In this document: one piece after another, positions 37,211-47,821 of the stretch
How the letters are laid out: each line of letters starts with the position of its first letter
How positions within the stretch are numbered: the stretch's first letter is position 1
Source: Brachybacterium sp. Z12
GTDB lineage: Bacteria; Actinomycetota; Actinomycetes; Actinomycetales; Dermabacteraceae
Assembly (NCBI RefSeq): GCF_014400405.1
Contig: NZ_CP060496.1
Span: 3,224,001-3,288,000, forward strand
Reading direction: 5' to 3'
Length of the DNA: 64,000 nt
Program-made: the position numbers and the translations under genes
Notes under the pieces: model-generated
Database searches by the model: none
The model's input: only the letters and a program-made list of their open reading frames with translations
Told to the model about the DNA's origin: nothing

Positions 37211-38391
37211 TCAGGCCCCGCTCTGGGACCGCTTCTTGTTCCAGACGTCGAAGGCCACGGCCACCAGCAGCACCACGCCGCGGACCACGGACTGGGTGGA
37301 CTGGTCGATGCCCATGATCGACATGCCGTTGGACATGACGGCCATGATCAGGCCGCCGATGATCGCGCCGTGGACCTTGCCCACGCCGCCGGTCACCGCC
37401 GCACCGCCGATGAAGGCCGCGGCGATGGCATCGAGCTCGAACATGTTGCCGGCGCCCGGCTGCGCGCTGTTGGAGCGGGCCGAGTAGACGATGCCGGCGA
37501 CCGCGGAGAGCAGGCCCATGTTCACGAACAGGAGCATGTTGACCCGGCGGGTCTTCACGCCGGAGAGCTGCGCGGCCTGGAGATTGCCGCCCATCGCGTA
37601 GATGTGCCGGCCGAAGATGGTGCGCTGGCTGATGAAGCCGTAGATCAGCACCAGGGCGGCCAGCAGGATCAGCACCACCGGCAGGCCGCGCGAGTGCGCG
37701 AGCTGCCAGGCGAAGGCCATGACCACCGCGGCCACGGCGGCGTTCTTCAGCCAGAACAGCGGATACGCCTCGACGGGCTGCTTGTACTTCAGCTTCGCCA
37801 TGCGCCCGCGGTACTGCTGGACCGCGAAGACGACCACCAGGGCGGCGGCGAGGATCAGCGTGAAGGCGTCATAGCCGTTGCCGCCGAGGATCCCGTTGAG
37901 GAACCCGCCGGAGATGTACTGGTACTCCTTGGGGAACGGCGAGAGCGAGACGTTGTTCAGCACCTGCATGGTCAGGCCGCGGAAGATGAGCATGCCCGCG
38001 AGGGTCACGATGAAGGCGGGGATGCCCACATAGGCGACCCAGAAGCCCTGCCACAGCCCCACCAGCACACCGGTGCCGAGCGCCGCGAGGACGCCCACCC
38101 ACCAGGGCATGCCGTTGCCGATGACCACCACAGCGGCGACGGCTCCGGTGAGCGCGACCACCGACCCCACCGAGAGGTCGATGTGACCGGCCACGATGAT
38201 CAGCACCATGCCGATCGCGAGGATCAGGATGTAGGAGTACTGCAGCACCAGGTTGGTGAGGTTGCCGGGGCTGAGCAGCTGACCCCGGTGAGGATCGTGA
38301 ACAGCACGATGATGAACACGAACGCGATGTAGATGCCGCTCTGACGCATGTTCCGCGTCAGAAGTTCCTTGATGTCAGAAGTTCCCGCCAT
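37211..38391 (-). CDS. CUT2 sugar ABC transporter permease (XylH / MmsB / GguB type)
   Basis: About 393 residues, eight to ten predicted helices. Family signature regions: IVAGHIDLSVGSVVALTG near 60, PAFIVTLAGMLIFRG near 110 and FELDAIAAAFIGGAAVTGGVGKVHGAIIGG near 310. Start ATG 38391 (MAGTSDIKELL), nine bases after the ATPase stop. The frame breaks near 38275-38280, where a G run on the coding strand appears one base short. Third gene of the binding protein-ATPase-permease operon. Confidence 0.9.
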
Positions 38392-38400
38392 GAGGCGCAC

Positions 38401-39942
38401 TCACTCCCTCTCCATGGTCATGAGCTCCATGAGGTGCTCCTGCGTGGCGTCCTGGGCGGCGACCTCGCCGGTGATGCGGCCCGTGGACAATGTGTAGATG
38501 CGATCGGACAGGCCCATGACCTCGGGCAGCTCCGAGGAGATGACGATGATCGCCTTCCCCGCCGCGGCGAGCTCGTTGATGATCGAGTAGATCTCGAACT
38601 TCGCGCCGACGTCGACGCCGCGGGTGGGCTCGTCCAGGATCAGCAGATCCGGTCCGGTGTACAGCCATTTGCTGAGCACCACCTTCTGCTGGTTGCCGCC
38701 GGAGAGCTTCCCGACCTGCGCCATCACCGTCGGCGTCTTGATGTTGAGCGAGGAGCGGTAGCGCTCGGCCACCTCGATCTCCTCATTGCCGTTGATCCAG
38801 CCGCCATGGGTGACCTTCTCCAGCGAGGCCGCGGTGACGTTCGTGCGGATGTCCTGGATGAGGTTCAGCCCGTACTGCTTGCGGTCCTCGGAGACGTAGG
38901 CGATGCCCGCCTTGATCGCCTCGGAGACGGTGCGCAGACGCACTGGGCGGCCGTGCATGTAGGCGGTGCCGGAGATGTCGCGTCCGTAGGAGCGGCCGAA
39001 CAGGCTCATCGCGAGCTCGGTGCGCCCGGCGCCCATCAGTCCCGCGATCCCGACGACCTCCCCGGCGCGGACGTTCAGCGCCGCGCCGTCCACGACGGTG
39101 CGTCCGGCCTGGGTGGGATGGCCGACATGCCAGTCCTCGACCCGGAAGATCTCCTCACCGATCTCGGCGTGGCGCTCCGGGTAGAGGTTCTCGATGTCCC
39201 GTCCCACCATGCCCTTGATGATGCGGGGGACGAGGGTGTGCTTCTGCTCGGCGGGCACGCGCATGTCGATGGTCTCGATGGTCGAGCCGTCGCGGATCAC
39301 GGTCGTCGCGTCCGCGACCGCCGCGATCTCTCCGAGCTTGTGGGAGATGATGATGCTGGTGACGCCCTCGTCGCGCAGCCCGCGGATGAGCCCGAGCAGG
39401 TGCGCGGAGTCATCGTCGTTCAGCGCCGCCGTGGGCTCGTCGAGGATCAGCAGGCTCACGTTCTTGGTGAGCGCCTTGGCGATCTCGACCAGCTGCTGCT
39501 TGCCCACGCCCAGCTGGCCGACGGGCGTGACCGGCTTCTCCTTGAGGCCCACGCGGGCGAGCAGCTCGGCCGCCTTCGCGTTGGTCTCGTGCCAGCTGAT
39601 CACGCCGGCTGTGGCCTGCTCGTTGCCGAGGAAGATGTTCTCGGCGATCGACAGGTGGGGCACCAGGGCGAGCTCCTGGTGGATGATCACGATGCCCTCG
39701 GCCTCGGAATCGTTGACGCCTGCGAACCGGACGGGGCGGCCGCGGTAGTGGATCTCGCCCTCATAGGTGCCGGCCGGCTCGACGCCGGAGAGCACCTTCA
39801 TGAGGGTGGACTTGCCCGCGCCGTTCTCGCCGCAGATCGCGTGGATCTCGCCCTCGCCGACTGTCAGGGACACGTCCTTGAGGGCGACGACGCCGGGGAA
39901 TCTCTTGGTGATGGACCGCATCTCGAGGATGTTTTCGGTCAA
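38401..39942 (-). CDS. CUT2 sugar ABC transporter ATP-binding protein (MmsA / GguA type)
   Basis: 513 residues with two ABC domains. The first has Walker [10 protein letters not shown] near 38 and [11 protein letters not shown] near 160. The second has a degenerate P-loop GLMGAGRTE near 290, the ABC signature LSGGNQQKV near 408 and [14 protein letters not shown] near 430. TTG 39942 is chosen because AAGGAGG sits five bases upstream; no ATG or GTG is nearby with a ribosome site. It energises import of a pentose, most likely L-arabinose or D-xylose. Intact. Confidence 0.93.
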   Translation of the reverse strand: MTENILEMRSITKRFPGVVALKDVSLTVGEGEIHAICGENGAGKSTLMKVLSGVEPAGTYEGEIHYRGRPVRFAGVNDSEAEGIVIIHQELALVPHLSIAENIFLGNEQATAGVISWHETNAKAAELLARVGLKEKPVTPVGQLGVGKQQLVEIAKALTKNVSLLILDEPTAALNDDDSAHLLGLIRGLRDEGVTSIIISHKLGEIAAVADATTVIRDGSTIETIDMRVPAEQKHTLVPRIIKGMVGRDIENLYPERHAEIGEEIFRVEDWHVGHPTQAGRTVVDGAALNVRAGEVVGIAGLMGAGRTELAMSLFGRSYGRDISGTAYMHGRPVRLRTVSEAIKAGIAYVSEDRKQYGLNLIQDIRTNVTAASLEKVTHGGWINGNEEIEVAERYRSSLNIKTPTVMAQVGKLSGGNQQKVVLSKWLYTGPDLLILDEPTRGVDVGAKFEIYSIINELAAAGKAIIVISSELPEVMGLSDRIYTLSTGRITGEVAAQDATQEHLMELMTMERE

Positions 39943-40025
39943 GGAGCCCTCCTTCGGGCAGGGGGCCCCGGCGATGCGTCGACGCATGCCGGGACCCCAC
40001 CGGGATTCTGCTGGGGCCGTCCCGC

Positions 40026-41183
40026 TCAGAGCTGGCCGGACTCGACCTGCTCCGGCGTGTAGTAACCCGAGTCGACCATGATCTCCTCGTAGTTGTTCTC
40101 CAGCACCATCTGGACCTCGAGCAGGTACGAGGGAACGACCTTCACGCCGTTGTCGTAGGTCTCGGTGTCGTTGGCCTCCGGCTCTTCGCCCTTCAGGATG
40201 GACTCCGCGCTGACGATCGCCTGGTCGGCGAGGTCGCGGGTGTCCTTGAAGATCGTCGAGGACTGCACGCCGTCGGCGATCAGCTTGATCGAGGCGATCT
40301 CGGCGTCCTGCCCGGTGACCACCGGCAGGCCCTCCTCGATGGTGGGGCCCAGGCCCGAGTTCTGCAGCGCGTTGATGATGCCGCGGGACAGCGGGTCGGC
40401 GGGTGCCAGCACGCCGGCGAGCTCCTCGCCGCCGTTGTAGTGCGTGGTCAGCAGGTTCTCCATGCGCTTCTGCGCCGTCTCCTGCTCCCAGCGCTGGGTG
40501 GCGGCCTGCTCGATGTCCAGCTGCTTCGAGAGCACCTCGAGCGTGCCGTCATCGAGGTAGGGCTGCAGCGTGTCGACGGCGCCCTGCCAGAACAGGTGAG
40601 CGTTGTTGTCGTCGAGCGAGCCGGCGAACAGCTCGATGTTCAGCGGGCCCTCGGGGGCGTCGTCCGCCGGTTCGAAGCTCTCGTCGAGCAGCCCCAGGCC
40701 GAACAGCAGGGCGTTGGCCTGGTTCACGCCCACCTTGTAGTTGTCGAAGGTGACGTAGAAGTCGACGTTCTCGCTGTCGGTGAGCAGGCGGTCGTAGGCG
40801 ATGACCGGGATGCCCGCAGCGGCGGCGGCATCGAGCTGCGACGAGAGGGAGGCACCGTCGATCGAGGCGATGAGCAGGGTGTCCACACCCGAGTTGATCA
40901 TCTGGTCGATCTGCTGCTGCTGGGTGGGGATATCGTCGTCGGCGTACTGCATGTCGACGGTGAAGCCCTTCTCCTCCAGGCCCTTCTTGATGTTGTTGCC
41001 GTCCGCGACCCAGCGCTCGTAGGTCTGGGTCGGCATCGCGACGCCGACGGTCTGCTCGCTCGGCTCGGCGTCGGTATCAGGACCGCCGGAACCGGCACCC
41101 TCGCCGCCACAGGCGGCCAGTCCGAGAGCCGCCGCAGTGGCCGTCGCTCCCAGCATGAAAGTCCTGCGATTGTGCATGCTCAT
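40026..41183 (-). CDS. CUT2 sugar-binding lipoprotein (ChvE-like)
   Basis: 385 residues. [23 protein letters not shown] gives a twin-arginine-like signal with lipobox LAAC. The mature type-I periplasmic-binding fold contains [43 protein letters not shown] and [12 protein letters not shown], the ChvE/XylF pattern. ATG 41183 follows GAGGAGG. It is the first gene of the CUT2 operon, and the operator at 41293-41306 is shared with the divergent LacI regulator. Ligand probably L-arabinose (inference from neighbours). Intact. Confidence 0.92.
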   Translation of the reverse strand: MSMHNRRTFMLGATATAAALGLAACGGEGAGSGGPDTDAEPSEQTVGVAMPTQTYERWVADGNNIKKGLEEKGFTVDMQYADDDIPTQQQQIDQMINSGVDTLLIASIDGASLSSQLDAAAAAGIPVIAYDRLLTDSENVDFYVTFDNYKVGVNQANALLFGLGLLDESFEPADDAPEGPLNIELFAGSLDDNNAHLFWQGAVDTLQPYLDDGTLEVLSKQLDIEQAATQRWEQETAQKRMENLLTTHYNGGEELAGVLAPADPLSRGIINALQNSGLGPTIEEGLPVVTGQDAEIASIKLIADGVQSSTIFKDTRDLADQAIVSAESILKGEEPEANDTETYDNGVKVVPSYLLEVQMVLENNYEEIMVDSGYYTPEQVESGQL

Positions 41184-41292
41184 GGGTTTTTCCTCCTCGA
41201 AAATCACCGTCTGCTCCCTGCAGCAGGGGACACCCCACGAGTGGGCCCGTGTCCGCGGTCCGCACACCATCGGTGGTGTGGAACGTCCCGAA

Positions 41293-41306
41293 TGCTAACG
41301 TTCACA
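41293..41306. promoter_or_regulatory. AraR-like operator before the CUT2 operon and LacI gene
   Basis: TGCTAACGTTCACA, whose reverse complement TGTGAACGTTAGCA matches the site at 42544 (TGTGAACGTTGACA) at 13 of 14 bases. On the minus strand it lies between GTGACA and TAGCAT, spaced 18 bases, a plausible promoter for the binding-protein gene. Confidence 0.65.
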
Positions 41307-41467
41307 TGCTCGTGGTGTCACGCATCCAGGACCGCCGCGGGTCACAAGTCGGCAACGGAGGCCACCCGCCGCGACCCACGGGAGCCCCCTGCACGATGTG
41401 AAACGATCTCGCAGGCCACGGCGCCGCACAGCCCGATGAGCACACCGTCCGGACAGGAGCCCTCCCC

Positions 41468-42490
41468 ATGGCCCCCACCGCTCGCCGCCCCTCCATGGCG
41501 GATGTCGCCGACCGTGCCGGAGTCTCCTACCAGACCGTGTCGCGGGTGCTCAACGAGCCGGAGATCGTCCGCCCGGCCACCCGCTCCCGCGTGCTCGAGG
41601 CGATCACGGAGCTGGGCTACACCCGCAACCGGGCCGCCCGCGCCCTGAAGACCACGCGCTCCTCCCTCATCGGGATGCTCAACGACGGCTCGGCGCTGTT
41701 CGGGCCCACAGAGACCACCACCGCGATCGAGACCGCCGCCCGTCGCGCGGGCTACTCGGTGCTGCTGACCACCGTCGGCGCCGAGGACAGCGCAGGTCAC
41801 GCGGTCGGCGCGGAACTCCTGGGCTCCGGGGCCGACGGGATCCTGGTGGTCGCCGCGCACGAGGGCATGGTCCCGGCGGTCACCGCGGTGGCCCGCTCGA
41901 CCCCTGTCGTGGTGGTCAGCGCCGTGCCGCCGCGCACCCCGGGCATCCAGGTGGTCGGCGTGGACCAGGGGCTCGGAGCCCACCTGGTTGTCGAGCACCT
42001 GGCTCGCACCGGCGCCCGGTCGGTGGTGCACACCGCGGGCCCGCAGGACTGGTTCGATGCCCGCGCCCGGCGCGAGGGCTTCGAGCAGGCGATCGCGCTG
42101 CACGGCCTCGACGGTGAGGTCGTCGGGCCCGGGGACTGGACCCCGCGCACCGGCTACGACCTCACGAACGCGCTGGTCAGGGACGGCCTGCCGGATGCGA
42201 TCTTCGCAGCGAACGACATGATGGCGATGGGTGTGCTGCACGCGCTGCACGAGCACCGGCTGCGGATCCCGGAGGACGTCGCCGTGGTGGGCTTCGACAA
42301 CACGCTCGGGGCGGAGTACCAGGTGCCCTCGCTGACCACCGTCGCGCAGCCGTTCGCCGAGCTGGGCCGCCTCGCGCTCGAACGTCTGCTGTGCCTGCTC
42401 GAGGAGCGGGAGCTGCCCCCGGGCACTCCCAGCACCCTGCCACCGCGACTGGTGGTGCGCCGCTCGACCCGCCCTGAGCGCACCCACTGA
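41468..42490 (+). CDS. araR: LacI family regulator of arabinose genes
   Basis: 340 residues, intact. Helix-turn-helix PSMADVADRAGVSYQTVSRVLNEPEIVRPATR, hinge RAARALKTTRSSLIG, then the effector domain ending PPRLVVRRSTRP. ATG 41468 with AGGAG. It is flanked by the CUT2 transporter operon (divergent) and araBDA (downstream, same strand), with matching palindromes TGTGAACGTT in front of both. The role as arabinose repressor is inferred. Note that the best-known AraR (Bacillus) is GntR-type, so the symbol describes function only. Confidence 0.88.
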   Translation: MAPTARRPSMADVADRAGVSYQTVSRVLNEPEIVRPATRSRVLEAITELGYTRNRAARALKTTRSSLIGMLNDGSALFGPTETTTAIETAARRAGYSVLLTTVGAEDSAGHAVGAELLGSGADGILVVAAHEGMVPAVTAVARSTPVVVVSAVPPRTPGIQVVGVDQGLGAHLVVEHLARTGARSVVHTAGPQDWFDARARREGFEQAIALHGLDGEVVGPGDWTPRTGYDLTNALVRDGLPDAIFAANDMMAMGVLHALHEHRLRIPEDVAVVGFDNTLGAEYQVPSLTTVAQPFAELGRLALERLLCLLEERELPPGTPSTLPPRLVVRRSTRPERTH

Positions 42491-42543
42491 CCCCGGCCAC
42501 GGGGCGTATTACAGCGCCCTCGGAGCACCCCGCCGACCTTGAA

Positions 42544-42580
42544 TGTGAACGTTGACATCCCGGGACTTCCCTGGTGGGAT
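42544..42580 (+). promoter_or_regulatory. araBDA promoter with AraR-like operator; leaderless start predicted
   Basis: Operator TGTGAACGTTGACA (42544-42557) contains a perfect -35 TTGACA (42552-42557). A 17-base spacer leads to TGGGAT (42575-42580). The transcription start would fall at about 42587, the A of the araB ATG, which explains the absence of a good Shine-Dalgarno. Confidence 0.65.
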
Positions 42581-42586
42581 GGGTGC

Positions 42587-44216
42587 ATGACGCACGCTGC
42601 CGTGACCTCCACAGAGTACTCCGACCCCGCCGCCCTGATCGGCGCCGGTGGCGCCCACCTGGGTCTCGAGCTCGGCTCGACCCGCATCAAGGCGGCGCTC
42701 ATCGACGACGCCGGCGCGGTGCTCGGCACCGGCTCCCACGCCTGGGAGAACCGCTTCGAGGACGAGAGCTGGACCTACTCCCTGGACAGCGTGTGGACCG
42801 GCATCCAGGACTGCTACGCCGATCTGGTGCGCGATGTGCAGGAGCGCCACGGCGCGGACCTCACCCAGCTGGCGAGCCTCGGCATCTCCGCGATGATGCA
42901 CGGCTACCTCCCCTTCGACGCTGACGGCGCCCAGCTCGCCCCGTTCCGCACCTGGCGGAACACCTACACCACCGAGGCCGCCGGCGAGCTCAGCCGCGCG
43001 CTCGAGCTGAACATCCCGCTGCGCTGGAGCGTCGCCCACCTGCTCCACGCGATCCGCGGCGGCGAGGAGCACGTGGAGCGCCTCGGCTTCCTCACCACGC
43101 TGGCCGGCTACGTCCACTGGCAGCTCACCGGCCACAAGGTGCTCGGAGTCGGGGACGCCAGCGGCATGTTCCCCATCGCCGGGACCGGAGACGGCTTCGA
43201 CGCCGCGCAGCTCGAACGCTTCTCCGCCCTCGACGGCGTGGCTGATCTGCCCTGGTCCGCCCGAGGTCCTCCCCGAGGTGCTGGTGGCAGGCCAGGACGC
43301 CGGATCACTCACCGCCGAGGGCGCGGCGCTGCTGGACCCCAGCGGCGCCCTGCAGTCCGGCGCCGTGACCGCTCCGCCGGAGGGCGACGCCGGCACCGGG
43401 ATGGTGGCCACCCACGCGATCGCTCCCCGCACCGGCAACGTCTCCGCCGGCACCAGCGCCTTCGCGATGGTGGTCCTCGAGGGGCAGCTGTCGGGCCCGC
43501 GCGAGGAGATCGACATGGTCACCACCCCCGCAGGTGATCCGGTGGCGATGATCCACACCAACAACTGCACCACCGACCTCGATGCCTGGCTGGGCCTGTT
43601 CGCTCGCTTCGCCGAGCTGCTGGGCCACCCCGTCGGCCCCGAGGAGCTGTACAGCACCCTGTTCGGCGCGGGCGCCGAGGGCGACGCCGACGCCGGCGGC
43701 GTGCTGAGCTATAACTACGTCTCCGGCGAGCACCAGACGGGCGTCCCCTCCGGCCGCCCCCCTGCTGGTGCGCGAGCAGGAGGCCCGCTTCACGCTCGAG
43801 AACTTCATGCGCTCCCAGCTCTACGGCGCCTTCGGGGCGCTCGCGGTGGGCATGGAGGCGCTGCTGAAGGACGAGGGCGTGCAGCTGGATGTCATGTACG
43901 CCCACGGCGGCATCTTCCGCACCGCAGGCATCGCCCAGCAGGTGCTCGCCGACGCGCTCGCCACGCCTGTCGCCGTCGGCGAATCCGCCGGCGAGGGCGG
44001 CGCGTGGGGCATGGCCCTGCTCGCCGCACACACCGCCCGCACCCGCGACGGTGCGCAGGACCCGCTCAGCAGCTTCCTGGCCGAGGAGATCTTCGCCTCC
44101 CAGGAGCTCAGCACCCTCTCCCCGAGGAGACCGGGATGGCCGGGCATGCGCAGTGGCTCTCCGGCTACCGCACCGGCCTGCAGGTCGAGCGCCTGGCCGG
44201 CGAGCTGCTCGACTGA
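42587..44216 (+). CDS. araB: L-ribulokinase (FGGY family)
   Basis: About 543 residues. It phosphorylates L-ribulose with [24 protein letters not shown] near 25, [11 protein letters not shown] near 100 and [13 protein letters not shown] near 120. [19 protein letters not shown] near 285 and [21 protein letters not shown] near 435. The xylulokinase-like subgroup is used as AraB in actinobacterial araBDA operons. Three frame breaks: near 43258 (net +1), near 43752 (one extra C in a run) and near 44121 (C run one short). ATG 42587. Followed by araD after 44 bases. Confidence 0.87.
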
Positions 44217-44260
44217 CCCTCCCCCGACTTCCACTCACCCGCGCCCTCCCAGGAGCCCCT

Positions 44261-44980
44261 ATGACCCTCGTCCTCGCCACCCTGCCCGTCGACACCCAGG
44301 AGGCCGTCGCCGCCACGCGCGAGCGCGTCGCCGCCCTGCACGCCGAGCTGCCGCGCAACGACCTCGTGGTCTGGACCGCGGGGAACGTCTCCGAGCGGGT
44401 GCCCGCCACCGCCCCCGAGGTGCCGGGCCTGATGGTCATCAAGCCCTCGGGCGTCTCCTACGACGAGCTCACCGCGGAGTCGATGGTGGTGTGCACGCTC
44501 GACGGCGTGAAGATCGTCGACGGCACCCCCGACACGCTGACCCCCTCCTCGGACACCGCCGCCCACGCCTACGTGTACTCGCACATGCCCGAGGTGGGCG
44601 GGGTGGTCCACACCCACTCGACCTACGCCACCGCCTGGGCCGCCCGCGGCCAGGAGATCCCCTGCGTGCTGACGATGATGGCCGACGAGTTCGGCGGCCC
44701 GGTCCCCGTCGGTCCCTTCGCCGTGATCGGCGACGACTCGATCGGCCGCGGCATCGTCGAGACCCTCGAGGGGCATCGCAGCCCGGCCGTGCTGATGCAG
44801 AACCACGGCCCCTTCACCATCGGCCGGGACGGCCGCGCCGCCGTGAAGGCCGCCGTGATGGTCGAGGAGGTCGCGCGCACCGTGCACATCTCCCGCCAGC
44901 TCGGAGACCCGCTGCCCATCGAGCAGCGCCTGATCGACTCGCTCTACGACCGCTACCAGAACGTCTACGGCCAGCGCTGA
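44261..44980 (+). CDS. araD: L-ribulose-5-phosphate 4-epimerase
   Basis: 239 residues, intact. Class II aldolase/epimerase fold: GNVSER near 43, KPSGVSYDEL near 66, SSDTAAHAYVY near 95, the metal ligands VVHTHSTYATAWA near 108 (two His) and the third His region QNHGPFTIG near 186. It produces D-xylulose 5-phosphate for the pentose-phosphate pathway. ATG 44261 with AGGAG five bases upstream. Confidence 0.95.
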   Translation: MTLVLATLPVDTQEAVAATRERVAALHAELPRNDLVVWTAGNVSERVPATAPEVPGLMVIKPSGVSYDELTAESMVVCTLDGVKIVDGTPDTLTPSSDTAAHAYVYSHMPEVGGVVHTHSTYATAWAARGQEIPCVLTMMADEFGGPVPVGPFAVIGDDSIGRGIVETLEGHRSPAVLMQNHGPFTIGRDGRAAVKAAVMVEEVARTVHISRQLGDPLPIEQRLIDSLYDRYQNVYGQR

Positions 44981-45025
44981 CGCCGGCTCCGCCCCCCAAC
45001 TCCCCTTAACGACGAGGACACCACC

Positions 45026-46534
45026 ATGCAGAACCCCTTCGAAGCCCGCGAGATCTGGTTCCTGACCGGCAGCCAGGGCCTGTACGGCCCCGAGACCCTC
45101 GACCAGGTCGCCGAGCAGTCCCGCGTGATCGCCGAGACTCTCGACGCCGGGTCCTCGATCCCGGTGAAGATCGTCTGGAAGCCGGTGCTCACCGACCGGG
45201 ACGCGATCCGCGAGATGGCCCTGGCCGCGAACGCGGACCCTGCCTGCGTGGGCGTCATCGCCTGGATGCACACCTTCTCGCCGGCGAAGATGTGGATCCA
45301 GGGCCTGGATGCGCTGCGCACCCCGCTGCTGCACCTGCACACGCAGGCGAACGTCGAGCTGCCGTGGGCGACCATCGACATGGACTTCATGAACCTGAAC
45401 CAGGCCGCGCACGGCGACCGCGAGTTCGGCTACATCGCCACCCGGCTCGGTGTGAATCGCAAGACCGTCGTGGGCCATGCGAGCGACGAGGGCGTGCAGG
45501 AGAAGGTGGGCCGCTGGGCCCGCGCCGCCACGGGCTGGGCCGAGATGCATTCCCTGAAGCTCGCCCGCTTCGGCGACAACATGCGGAACGTCGCCGTCAC
45601 CGAGGGCGACAAGACCGAGGCGGAGCTGCGGCTCGGCGTCTCCGTGAACACGTGGGGCGTGAACGACCTGGTCGAGGTGGTCGACGCCGTCTCGGACGAC
45701 GCGATCGACGCGCTGGTCGCGGAGTACGAAGAGCTGTACGAGGTGGTGCCCGAGCTGAAGCAGGGCGGGGAGCGCCACGAGTCGCTGCGCTACGGCGCCC
45801 GCCAGGAGATCGGCCTGCGCACCTTCCTCGACGAGGGCGGCTTCGGTGCGTTCACCACCAACTTCGAGGATCTCGGCGGGCTGCGTCAGCTGCCGGGCCT
45901 CGCCGTGCAGCGCCTGATGGCCGACGGCTACGGCTTCGGCGCCGAGGGCGACTGGAAGACCGCGATCCTGGTGCGGGTCGCGGCGGTGATGGGCCACGGC
46001 CTGCCCGGTGGCGCCTCTCTGATGGAGGACTACACCTACGAGCTCACCCCCGGCCGCGAGCAGATCCTCGGCGCCCACATGCTCGAGGTCTCCCCCTCGC
46101 TGACCACCGCGAAGCCCTCCCTCGAGATCCATCCCCTGGGCATCGGCGACCGCGAGGACCCGGTGCGCCTGAAGTTCACGGCCGATCCCGGCCCCGCCGT
46201 GGTGGTGGCCCTCTCCGACATGCGCGAGCGGTTCCGCCTGGTCGCCAACGTGGTGAAGGTGGTCGAACCCGCACAGGAGCTCCCTAAGCTGCCGGTGGCA
46301 TGCGCCGTCTGGGAGCCCGCCCCCGACTTCGCAACCTCCGCCGAGTGCTGGCTGACCGCCGGCGCAGCCCACCACACGGTGATGACGACCGCCGTGGGCC
46401 TCGAGGTCTGGGAGGATCTCGCGACCATCGGCGATCTCGAGCTCGCGATCATCGACGAGGACACCACGGTGCGCTCCTTCACCCAGGACCTGCGCACCAA
46501 CCAGGTCTTCCACCGCCTCGCCCAGGGGTTCTGA
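45026..46534 (+). CDS. araA: L-arabinose isomerase
   Basis: 502 residues, intact, normal length. It converts L-arabinose to L-ribulose with Mn2+. It starts with [17 protein letters not shown]. Catalytic and metal-site regions: [12 protein letters not shown] near 89, EGDWKT near 310 (Glu), [12 protein letters not shown] near 335 (Glu) and the histidines of LEIHPLGIG near 375 and AAHHTVMTT near 455. ATG 45026 with a GACGAGGA site. Last enzyme gene of araB-araD-araA. Confidence 0.97.
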   Translation: MQNPFEAREIWFLTGSQGLYGPETLDQVAEQSRVIAETLDAGSSIPVKIVWKPVLTDRDAIREMALAANADPACVGVIAWMHTFSPAKMWIQGLDALRTPLLHLHTQANVELPWATIDMDFMNLNQAAHGDREFGYIATRLGVNRKTVVGHASDEGVQEKVGRWARAATGWAEMHSLKLARFGDNMRNVAVTEGDKTEAELRLGVSVNTWGVNDLVEVVDAVSDDAIDALVAEYEELYEVVPELKQGGERHESLRYGARQEIGLRTFLDEGGFGAFTTNFEDLGGLRQLPGLAVQRLMADGYGFGAEGDWKTAILVRVAAVMGHGLPGGASLMEDYTYELTPGREQILGAHMLEVSPSLTTAKPSLEIHPLGIGDREDPVRLKFTADPGPAVVVALSDMRERFRLVANVVKVVEPAQELPKLPVACAVWEPAPDFATSAECWLTAGAAHHTVMTTAVGLEVWEDLATIGDLELAIIDEDTTVRSFTQDLRTNQVFHRLAQGF

Positions 46535-46548
46535 GGGACGCCGGCACC

Positions 46549-47817
46549 ATGACGGACGCCCTCGAGGTGCCCGGCCGCAGCTGGTCCGGGACCGTGAACT
46601 ACGGGCCCGGACCACTGCATGCCCCGACCACGGTCGCGGAGCTGCGCGCTCTGGTGGGCCGCAGCCCACGGATCCGCGCGCTCGGCACGCGGCACTCGTT
46701 CTCACAGGTCGCGGCGAGCGACGGGCCGCTGGTGACCCTGTCGAAGATGCCAGCGGACCTCGATTTCGACACCCCGGCGCGCACCGCGCGGGTCGCGGCC
46801 GGGGTGCGGTACGGGAGCTGGCGCTCGCGGCGGCCGAGCACGGCCTGGCGCTGTCGAACATGGGCTCCCTCCCCCACATCTCGGTGGGTGGGGCGAGCGC
46901 GACCGGCACCCACGGCTCGGGGATGGTCACCGTTCGCTGGCTTCCGCGGTGCGGGCGATCGAGCTGGTCACTGCCGGCGGTGACCTGATCTCGCTGTCCC
47001 GTGACGCGGATCCGGAGATCTTCGACGGGGCGGTGCTCGCGCTCGGCACGCTCGGCATCGTCACCCATCTGACGCTCGATCTGATCCCCGCCGCACCGAT
47101 GCGCCAGAGCGTCCACCTCGACTTCCCCGCCGAACGCATGGGCGGCGAGGACCTGCTGGCCATGCTCGCGGGCGGGAGCAGCGTGAGCCTGTTCCACCAC
47201 TGGGACGGGCGGATCGACCAGGCCTGGGTGAAGCAGGTCGTCGGCGTGAACGAGGAGCTGCCGGAGACCTGGCTGGGCGGGCGGCGTGCCCGTCGGCCAG
47301 TGCATCCGCTGCCCGGGATGCCGGCGGACTTCTGCACCGACCAGAGCGGTGAGCCCGGTCCCCCGCATGAGCGCCTGCCGCACTTCCGGCTCGAGTTCAC
47401 CCCGAGCAGCGGCGAGGAGATCCAGTCGGAGTACTTCGTCGCGCGGGAGGACCTGGCCGCGACGCTGGCCACGGTGAGCGAGCTCGGCGAGCGGATCCGC
47501 CCGCTGCTGCACGCCTCGGAGGTGCGGACCGTCGCCGCCGACGAGCTGTGGCTCTCCCCGCGCACGGCCGCGACAGCGCCTGCGTGCACTTCACCTGGAA
47601 GCAGCTCCCAGCGCAGGTCGAGGCGCTGCTGCCCGAGATCGAGGAGCGCCTGGCTCCGTTCACGCCCCGGCCGCACTGGGGGAAGGTCTTCACCCTCGCA
47701 CCGGGACAGGTGCGCGCGCAGTACCCGCGGCTGGGCGACTTCCTGACCCTGCGCGAGCAGCTGGATCCGCGTCGCACCTTCAGCAACGCCTACGTCGACC
47801 GACTGCTCGGAGAGTGA
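46549..47817 (+). CDS. FAD-linked alditol/xylitol-oxidase-like protein
   Basis: About 424 residues of the VAO/FAD_binding_4 family that oxidises polyols or sugar lactones with O2. The FAD domain shows RALGTRHSFSQVAASDGPLVTL near 45 and GLALSNMGSLPHISVGGASATGTHGSG near 95, where the conserved histidine would carry FAD. The C-terminus (GKVFTLAPGQVRAQYPRLGDF, FSNAYVDRLLG) is typical of alditol oxidases. Frame breaks near 46815, 46925 and 47565, each a shortened G or C run. It starts 15 bases after araA and ends four bases before the alpha-galactosidase gene, so it belongs to the arabinose operon. Substrate perhaps arabinitol or xylitol (inference). Confidence 0.8.
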
Positions 47818-47821
47818 CCCC

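Noticed and set aside
42587-44216. Annotation as xylulokinase (xylB)
   Set aside because: The sequence is of the xylulokinase-like FGGY group, but its position in front of araD and araA under an arabinose-type operator favours L-ribulokinase. No xylose isomerase gene is present.
44165-47512. A 1115-codon open frame on the minus strand
   Set aside because: It is antisense to araD, araA and the oxidase gene, all clearly real. Long antisense frames are expected at this G+C and codon bias.
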